From a virus: 64,000 bases of DNA. Below the pieces are notes generated by a model. That model was given only the letters and a program-made list of their open reading frames with translations. It ran no database searches and was not told the origin of the DNA. The stretch lies in IMG/VR virus record IMGVR_UViG_3300006037_000006, positions 1-64,000 of that record. The stretch is one strand, 5' to 3'. Both the position numbers and the translations under genes were made by a program. Of the stretch, positions 57,686 through 64,000 are shown in pieces (the stretch's first letter is position 1; the number at the start of each line of letters is the position of its first letter).

Positions 57686-58306
57686 TTAAACTGTGATTAA
57701 GTTGGTTAGACTTTGTATTCTAACGGTATAATCTATCTGGATTTGTCTGTTCAAACTCTTTTGAACCGGGTGAAAAATGACATGAGTTAGTAATTTGGTC
57801 AGTTCATTGCCTGCCTCATCACTTCCATAGTCTGCTAATAATCCAATTTCGTCAAAAACAAATGCGGATTCTAGCTGAGTTCCATTGTCGAACGCTAACT
57901 GGCCTGGAGGCTCGCCGTAATCTAGTAATGCCTCGATAACAATATCAGTATAAACCTTGCCAGTAGTGTGACTTACTAGCATTTTATTGCGGGTAGGATC
58001 AGTGTTTAAAACGCTGGTATCGTCAACAATCTTTGTATAAGTTTGGTTATACAAGCTAGCATTTTGACCGATAGTATTAGTAGGTAAATATGTGATAACT
58101 CCGGTTTCGTCAACGCTTGCGCCGCCGTTACCAAAAGCCATTTTGATGATACTTCCGTATCCTCGACTGCTCAATGTATCTGCAATAGCTACACTGATGT
58201 TTTCATAGTGGATGGCGTTATGTCCATCATAGAACACTTCCCCGCTATTAGGGTCGTATACTTTCAGAAAACCCTCAATTTGAATTGGAATCGTTACTTT
58301 TGACAT
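57686..58306 (-). CDS. Virion structural protein
   Basis: 206 aa. SKVTIPIQIEGFLKVYDPNS, GYGSIIKMAFGNGGASVDET, then AFVFDEIGLLADYGSDEAGN and HPVQKSLNRQIQIDYTVRIQ. Beta-rich; family seen in T4-like phage virions, possibly baseplate or tail. No name. TAATG overlap with the small gene before. Confidence 0.72.
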   Translation of the reverse strand: MSKVTIPIQIEGFLKVYDPNSGEVFYDGHNAIHYENISVAIADTLSSRGYGSIIKMAFGNGGASVDETGVITYLPTNTIGQNASLYNQTYTKIVDDTSVLNTDPTRNKMLVSHTTGKVYTDIVIEALLDYGEPPGQLAFDNGTQLESAFVFDEIGLLADYGSDEAGNELTKLLTHVIFHPVQKSLNRQIQIDYTVRIQSLTNLITV

Positions 58307-58461
58307 TAATCGTCGCCTCGCATGTGTAATATAATCTCTTTTGTATTAGGATCAGTTATTTTCAGAACTGAGCTAAAAATAAACCCTCCCTGCTCGTCTG
58401 GAGTCGGACCAGGGGTAGTGTCTATAGTGTTTTCGTCTACATCAATGGGTTTATCGTTCAT
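58306..58461 (-). CDS. 51-aa virion-region microprotein
   Basis: MNDKPIDVDENTIDTTPGPT then PDEQGGFIFSSVLKITDPNT and KEIILHMRGDD. Acidic first half, beta-strand second. ATAAATA late box 4 bases before its ATG and a TAATG overlap with the next gene, so it belongs to the virion operon. Function unknown. Confidence 0.65.
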   Translation of the reverse strand: MNDKPIDVDENTIDTTPGPTPDEQGGFIFSSVLKITDPNTKEIILHMRGDD

Positions 58462-58465
58462 AATT

Positions 58466-58472
58466 TATTTAT
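58466..58472 (-). promoter_or_regulatory. Late-type promoter box
   Basis: GATAAATA-AATT-ATG; no ribosome binding site for the 51-aa gene. Confidence 0.68.
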
Positions 58473-58475
58473 CTT

Positions 58476-61400
58476 TTAATTTATACCTAATTCTAAGAAT
58501 TCTACAGGATACGAATTACTCAACTGGATAGGATCACCTCTGCTAGTATAGTTCTTAGTATTCCAACTCTTGAAGAAATATGAAGAATCTAGCGTCTTCG
58601 CAGCAGATATTCCATATACATAGCTGTAGGCCAAGTGGACAGATATAATACCAGTACCTTCTACCCCGCGTGTCAATCCTGACACCGTATTTGCTACATA
58701 ATCCACAGTAGTAAATCTGATTCGCTCACCGTGTAAGTTCAGCATCTTGGTAGTAGAATCTACTATTTTTGATACATCATTGAAATGTATTATATCTTGT
58801 GACATATACAGTGCTTCAGTTAACCAAGTTCTATTTTTAACACTCATGTTGCTGATAGTTCCAAAACCTTGCTTGCTGATGGTTATACCGTAAGCTGTTG
58901 CGTTTGGAGTACCGCCGGAAACCATAGAAGTTGCAATAACTATATCCCCAGTAGCTACTGGTGCTAGCACGTTTAGACGTGATGTACCATTATCATCTAC
59001 GATACTAACTTGATGTGAGTCAAGTCTTTTTCCATTAACAGTCACCCAAATTCTATTAGAATCTGTTGGTGTAAATGTGTAACTTGAGTTATCCAGTGCA
59101 ATAGTAATGATAGTTGGAGTTAGCGCAATCAATGAGCTTGTCTTACAAACAAATCCACCGCTGATGTACATGTTGACGTTATTACTCAAGATAGGATCAG
59201 TTAATGCAGCATCATTGAACAGAACATATTGGTAGTATGTAATTGCGTCTATCACATAAGGGGATCCAACTTGTACATAATATGCACGACCGTTCAGTTG
59301 ATCAGCCCCAATAATACCATTAACTTGCACGGTATCTGCATCAACTAACCCAAGATTAGTAGTCAGTACTAGAACCGCGCCTGCTTGAGTAGTGTCAATT
59401 GTATTGATTGCAGTTACCTCCATATTAGTTGATGAATCAGTAGTTAAGTACTGGCGCTGTGTATCATTAAACGTAGTGATAGCAACTATATTAGTTGCAA
59501 CTATATTAGTTGCAACCAATGCCGCAGTAACAGTCAACGTCTTGGCAGAAGTATTAATAGAATACTGAGAACTCAATAGACGTAGACCATTCAATTCTAC
59601 AATAGCATTAACATTGTTATTGCCACCTAACGAATTAGTTAAGGTGAACACATTACTGCTAGTATATACAAACACCTGTGTCTCTGGAATGCTATAACTA
59701 TATTCATTTGCGTTGTATTCAGACAATGCAGTACCTAAAATTGCAAATGATAGATAGTCTACTGATAAGTCATATGTAGTACTAAACAGAACTTTCATGT
59801 AGTTAGCTACCGTAACAATTTGATAATCAGTGTTGTTTACCAATTTTGTTCCGTTGCGATATATGATTGAAGCACTTAAGTTCTGTGCTTTTTCATTCAA
59901 TATTATTTGTGAGTGCCCGGTAGTAGTATCAATGGTCACCGGCATTAGTTGAGAATTGCTTCTTACTAACTGACGACCATTACCAACTTCGTATACTTCA
60001 ACTAATAATGACTTACCAGCAACTAGAGCAGTAGACAATGTAATCGTCTTAGTGATCCAGTTAAGAGCATACCCGTAATTTTCATAGATACGATTACCTA
60101 ACTTAGTAATACTGTCCACAATGAACACTGAAAGTTGTGCAGGATTTTCTACTAAATTATCAAAGCTAGCAGTAGTTCCAGTTGGTGTAACTATTTCAGA
60201 AACAATATTGAATCCAGTATTTCCATACAAGAATGATTGAGTGAACGTATCGTTATCCCAATATGATCCAGGACGAGTCGTAACCTTCATTGATAACGTG
60301 TCACTGATGATGCCTGGCACTAGTTCTTCAGGACCATACCCTGACAAGTACTCGCTACCCTTGATATCATATAATGCTTTATCAGTTGTGATGAAGGAAA
60401 TATCTTGCCAAGCACTTCCGTTCGTACTACGAATAATAACACCGTTATTACCAACCGCATAGAAGTACGTACCATCAAAAGTAATACCCGTCAAGTCGAA
60501 TGAGATCGGGCTTGCAATTACTCCCCATGAAATGCCATCAACTGATTTTAGAATTGTTCCAGCATCACCGACGATAACAAATATATTGTTACCGTATGAA
60601 CTGTCACGTAATGTAGCGGTTACTGTTCCACCGGAGACACTTGACATGATCCAGTTACGAGTATTAATGCTATTCCAAATTTCTCCGTTTGCGCCAGCGA
60701 CTACAATGATATCACTAGATGCGATAACAGTGTTCATTTGATTACCAGTGAATGATGGATTGAAAGTATTCCAAACTGAATCGACTTCAGTGATGATTCT
60801 TGCTCTATATTCTACCACCGGAGAAGATGTGCCGGCGCCTTCTACGACTTGATAGCCACCACCTACAGCAATATAACCAACAAAGTTGGTAGAATTTACA
60901 TAGCGCAAGTTTTTAATTTGGTTGTCTAATTCGCTACCAAAACTGAACACTATGTTCCAAGTAATACCGTCGTCACTTGAAACAATGTCTTTACCAATAG
61001 CAAAAAACTTATCGTTCGCATATGTCAATGAATACATTTCTTCACTAGGCACGGTTAATGCGAGTGAGTCGAATCCAGTATAACCATACGGCGTAAAGTC
61101 ATATGCTACGTTTGAACCTAATGTTGACCAATTAACTTTATCATCACTTAATAATACCGGTGTCGCAATTGTCGTAGTTGAAATTACATAGTAAATTCCA
61201 GAGTATACAATGTCAGTAACTCCCAAGTTTTGATCTGATAATTTAATGACGCGCCAGTTAGTTCCGTCATCACTGATTAATGCAACAGAGTGAGTGGCAG
61301 TTTCTCCTACAGCTACGTATGAAGTACCATCAAATATAATTGCTTTAATATCAGTGTCTCTAGGATAGAAGATTTGATCCTTCAATACAACATCTAGAGG

Positions 61401-64000
61401 TAATTCATCTCCGGGAGCAAAGCTGTTACCATAGTAAACTGCATTAGGGAATGTAGTACCAGTAAACAATTGACGTACATCTTTGGCCGGCATATCTACT
61501 GTAGGTTTATAGTAACCCATAGTTCTATCTAGTGCGTTTAGTAATCTGCTATCACTAGGAATTACTTCCCACTTAGCAAAGTCAAAATAATCATCACTGT
61601 TACTAATCAAGCAACGCCATACTCTATTGTCATAAGAGACAATAGCAGTTACGGTGTACTTATATCCGCCGCCTGATGACAATGGTTCCGGTATGAATGC
61701 AAAGTCAGTCACTGTATTAGTGAAAGTATAATCCGCAGACAATACAGGAATAGTCAACTTAGTATCAACAAACAATTTGATCTGCGTTGCACTCACTGGC
61801 ATGACATAGTATTGTTTGAATCCACCATTAGATACACCGGTGATAGACGCAATTTGAATCTGTCCAAAATCTCCGGCATATCGAATGTTAATGCTAGCGT
61901 CATTCGTTCCGGCGGTTCCACCTAGTAATGCACCAGATAACAATATTTGATCATCATCAATATACTTCCAACCATAGTTTAGAATCTTAATAAAGTATTG
62001 ATTAGTGATTGACACTGGATTGAATCTAGGACGATACACTTCAATCACCGCACCGCCGCCTGTATTCATATCAGTTGAGGCGACAGTTTGACTAGGAGTA
62101 ACAGTGTATGTACCTAAGCGACCGGTTCCGGTCACAAAGCCGGTGATAGTTGTCCCGGCACCTTTAAAGTATACTCCTCTACCATATACATGATCACCTA
62201 TACTTAATGTCGTACTAGACCCTACTATAGCAGTCACGGTCAATGTAGTACCAGAAATAGATCCAGTAAATGATGTACCAGTATCATCATATACATATGG
62301 TTCAAAATGACGATAGAAATACATTCTCAAACCCTTGATCTGGCCTGGTTTCAATGTACTTGGTTTATAGTTCAGAGTAACCACTACTGCGTCTTCTACT
62401 GTTTCCGTAGCCATGATTGGAAGCAATGCACCTTGAGCGCCTGCGCCGCTTTGAGAGTACGGAGTTCCCAATACTGTTACTGTTTTAATAGGGCCAGTTG
62501 CATATGAACCAATGATAGAGGTTACTGTAATAGTACAATCGTTTGTACCGGTAACTCCATCTAAATAGTAACCTTCTACCGTGATAGTATCACCCACTGT
62601 ATATCCGGCGCCCGACGCTTCGATAGTCACTGCATACATTTCTAACATTGTTTGATTATACACAGTAAACTTCACTCCAGCACCATAAGCACTGTTTTGA
62701 AAGTTCTTACCGTCATTGTATTCGAACGTAAACGGTATGCCGTAGCTCAACGATGTATCAGTACTAGCATCATTACCTAAACTGTTGAATGGACTAGGCC
62801 AGTATGTACCTGATTTCCATTCTTCAATCATGGTTTGATAGCTCGTTCTATCTAACCTCATAGTAGTATTGATAGATCGGATCAACGGACTAGTTGTAAC
62901 TGCAATCGCTCTAGGTACCATCTGCAACGTATATGACAATGCAGTAGTGATCTTCTTGAACACCACTTTATGTTCTCCGACCGTACTGTCTCTGTAATTG
63001 TAATGCAACGATACTACCGGTTTGTCATTAACCCCACTAGAACCACTGTTAAATCCTAGTACGGTAACGTAGTAGTAACCAGAAATAATAGCTTCATCAG
63101 AATTACCACCGGCAATGATCTTAATCAAATCACCAGTTACAATGTCAGTAGGATCTAGAACCAATAAGTTTGATTGGAAGTTAATATCACTCTCATTGAA
63201 CACAGTCTCAAATGCACTTTGGAATATAATTTCCGGAGCAACAGCATAACCTTCTCCTGGATCAATTACTTCGACTTCAATTACTTTATCGCCGCTCATT
63301 GCAGCTTTCAATACTGCTTCACGTGTTGGTGCAGGATACTTCGATGTATCGATGTATGCTTTAACTATCGGTGGGTCAATATATCCACGTCCGGTATCCA
63401 GTACGATAACGCTCGGTAAATCAGCATAAACACTAGTATCAGGAAGATGAGTAGTAACCTTAGTGTTACTCATTCCGCGACTTAATCCAGACAACTTACC
63501 ACGGTTTCTATCTACTTTAGAATAGGCAATCAATTCTCCACCAATCGTGATGATACCTGCAGCAGGCAATCCTCTAGCATTATCTACATATAGTGATTGG
63601 CTAATAGTATTAACGTACTTTACTAATCTCGCTACGACTTGATTTTTCTTAGCAATTAATTTTAGACCATAGTTACTGATCCAAGATTGATATTCAGCAT
63701 CACTAGACCAAATTGCGTCTGCACTATTATACTCTCCACCGGATAATGATGAACTATATGACAACTGCGGTGATACAAATCGTTTTAGTGTAGAATTATA
63801 TTTTGAAGGTAAGTCAAAGTCAGTAATGTTACCGTCGAATGTATCTATACCATCGTATTTGAAACTGAATTCTTTAAGGACTACGTGATATGGTTTAACT
63901 TCATTTAAGTAACCTTCAAGTAAATTAGTGTTATCACTTTGATACTTTTGGTACGGTAGCAAGCTACGAATGTTATAGCTAACATCTGCCAAGCTAGTTT
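58476..64000 (-). CDS. Giant virion/tail protein with beta-propeller repeats (5' end cut)
   Basis: At least 1838 aa; the frame is still open at the window end, and the first usable codon (TTG at 63992) is not the true start. Early part: [20 protein letters not shown], a pattern seen in long structural proteins of T4-like phages. Middle: beta-rich modules with [19 protein letters not shown]. Residues ~940-1210 hold BNR/Kelch-like repeats with 'S.DG..W' turns ([43 protein letters not shown]), a beta-propeller typical of sugar binding. C-terminal half is further beta-domain repeats. Likely long tail fibre or baseplate, receptor-binding. Confidence 0.78.
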   Translation of the reverse strand, partial: TSLADVSYNIRSLLPYQKYQSDNTNLLEGYLNEVKPYHVVLKEFSFKYDGIDTFDGNITDFDLPSKYNSTLKRFVSPQLSYSSSLSGGEYNSADAIWSSDAEYQSWISNYGLKLIAKKNQVVARLVKYVNTISQSLYVDNARGLPAAGIITIGGELIAYSKVDRNRGKLSGLSRGMSNTKVTTHLPDTSVYADLPSVIVLDTGRGYIDPPIVKAYIDTSKYPAPTREAVLKAAMSGDKVIEVEVIDPGEGYAVAPEIIFQSAFETVFNESDINFQSNLLVLDPTDIVTGDLIKIIAGGNSDEAIISGYYYVTVLGFNSGSSGVNDKPVVSLHYNYRDSTVGEHKVVFKKITTALSYTLQMVPRAIAVTTSPLIRSINTTMRLDRTSYQTMIEEWKSGTYWPSPFNSLGNDASTDTSLSYGIPFTFEYNDGKNFQNSAYGAGVKFTVYNQTMLEMYAVTIEASGAGYTVGDTITVEGYYLDGVTGTNDCTITVTSIIGSYATGPIKTVTVLGTPYSQSGAGAQGALLPIMATETVEDAVVVTLNYKPSTLKPGQIKGLRMYFYRHFEPYVYDDTGTSFTGSISGTTLTVTAIVGSSTTLSIGDHVYGRGVYFKGAGTTITGFVTGTGRLGTYTVTPSQTVASTDMNTGGGAVIEVYRPRFNPVSITNQYFIKILNYGWKYIDDDQILLSGALLGGTAGTNDASINIRYAGDFGQIQIASITGVSNGGFKQYYVMPVSATQIKLFVDTKLTIPVLSADYTFTNTVTDFAFIPEPLSSGGGYKYTVTAIVSYDNRVWRCLISNSDDYFDFAKWEVIPSDSRLLNALDRTMGYYKPTVDMPAKDVRQLFTGTTFPNAVYYGNSFAPGDELPLDVVLKDQIFYPRDTDIKAIIFDGTSYVAVGETATHSVALISDDGTNWRVIKLSDQNLGVTDIVYSGIYYVISTTTIATPVLLSDDKVNWSTLGSNVAYDFTPYGYTGFDSLALTVPSEEMYSLTYANDKFFAIGKDIVSSDDGITWNIVFSFGSELDNQIKNLRYVNSTNFVGYIAVGGGYQVVEGAGTSSPVVEYRARIITEVDSVWNTFNPSFTGNQMNTVIASSDIIVVAGANGEIWNSINTRNWIMSSVSGGTVTATLRDSSYGNNIFVIVGDAGTILKSVDGISWGVIASPISFDLTGITFDGTYFYAVGNNGVIIRSTNGSAWQDISFITTDKALYDIKGSEYLSGYGPEELVPGIISDTLSMKVTTRPGSYWDNDTFTQSFLYGNTGFNIVSEIVTPTGTTASFDNLVENPAQLSVFIVDSITKLGNRIYENYGYALNWITKTITLSTALVAGKSLLVEVYEVGNGRQLVRSNSQLMPVTIDTTTGHSQIILNEKAQNLSASIIYRNGTKLVNNTDYQIVTVANYMKVLFSTTYDLSVDYLSFAILGTALSEYNANEYSYSIPETQVFVYTSSNVFTLTNSLGGNNNVNAIVELNGLRLLSSQYSINTSAKTLTVTAALVATNIVATNIVAITTFNDTQRQYLTTDSSTNMEVTAINTIDTTQAGAVLVLTTNLGLVDADTVQVNGIIGADQLNGRAYYVQVGSPYVIDAITYYQYVLFNDAALTDPILSNNVNMYISGGFVCKTSSLIALTPTIITIALDNSSYTFTPTDSNRIWVTVNGKRLDSHQVSIVDDNGTSRLNVLAPVATGDIVIATSMVSGGTPNATAYGITISKQGFGTISNMSVKNRTWLTEALYMSQDIIHFNDVSKIVDSTTKMLNLHGERIRFTTVDYVANTVSGLTRGVEGTGIISVHLAYSYVYGISAAKTLDSSYFFKSWNTKNYTSRGDPIQLSNSYPVEFLELGIN

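Noticed and set aside
1-64000. CRISPR array
   Set aside because: No regularly spaced direct repeats with unique spacers; the tandem repeats at 38.1-38.7 and 41-42 kb are coding repeats.
1-64000. Insertion sequences, integrase or attachment site
   Set aside because: No transposase, integrase or flanking repeats were seen; the tRNA-like sequence at 35.2 kb belongs to the tmRNA and not to an attachment site.

Overview
This 64 kb window is part of the genome of a large T4-like (myovirus-type) bacteriophage, most likely infecting a freshwater beta-proteobacterium. The T4-like assignment rests on a UvsW-type helicase, UvsX recombinase, gp32-like single-strand binding protein, a gp17-type large terminase, a probable clamp-loader small subunit, ThyA/DHFR and long structural genes. 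The host guess rests on cargo with beta-proteobacterial flavour: a Porin_4-type porin, a Bug/TctC periplasmic receptor, a BPSL0761-like protein, and a two-piece (permuted) tmRNA with an ANDSVYALAA tag. Almost everything is on the minus strand, so transcription runs from high to low coordinates; the only convincing plus-strand gene is a secreted nuclease at 19689-20501.

Layout, low to high coordinates. 1-3638: a tight array of about 14 tiny overlapping genes, most ending in the same C-terminal signature (AWFxLRW), where the Leu-Arg-Trp codons also form the ribosome binding site of the next gene. 3.6-13.5 kb: replication/recombination block (clamp-loader-like, UvsW, HARP-like, AAA ATPase, UvsY-like, UvsX, gp32) with strong host-type promoters, plus a type IV pilin-like protein. 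13.6-19.6 kb: terminase and structural or unknown virion genes, several preceded by a T4-late-type ATAAATA box only 4-5 nt from the start codon. 19.7-22 kb: secreted nuclease, spanin-like pair, epimerase. 22-31.6 kb: ThyA, DHFR, conserved phage hypotheticals, VWA/metallopeptidase plus MoxR ATPase. 31.7-34.8 kb: porin, desaturase, oxygenase-like protein. 34.8-35.3 kb: permuted tmRNA gene with a small protein gene inside its intervening segment. 35.3-38.9 kb: membrane/coiled-coil protein and two secreted repeat/adhesin-like proteins. 38.9-55.4 kb: a sugar and small-molecule cluster (repeat glycosyltransferase-like giant, carbamoyltransferase, TctC-like receptor, PP-loop ATPase, nucleotide-sugar dehydrogenase, SGNH-like, GT-like proteins, two radical SAM enzymes). 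55.4-64 kb: tail-fibre and virion proteins, the last one cut by the window end.

How it fits together: early/middle genes appear to use sigma70-like promoters sharing a conserved spacer box (TTGACATTAAATGG), late genes an ATAAATA box. In both classes several start codons lie so close to the promoter that the transcripts would be leaderless. The phage carries its own ribosome-rescue RNA and a sizeable set of envelope and surface functions (porin, pilin, Bug receptor, desaturase, glycan enzymes), suggesting it remodels the host surface and membrane during infection. All family names come from reading motifs by eye; no database search was possible.
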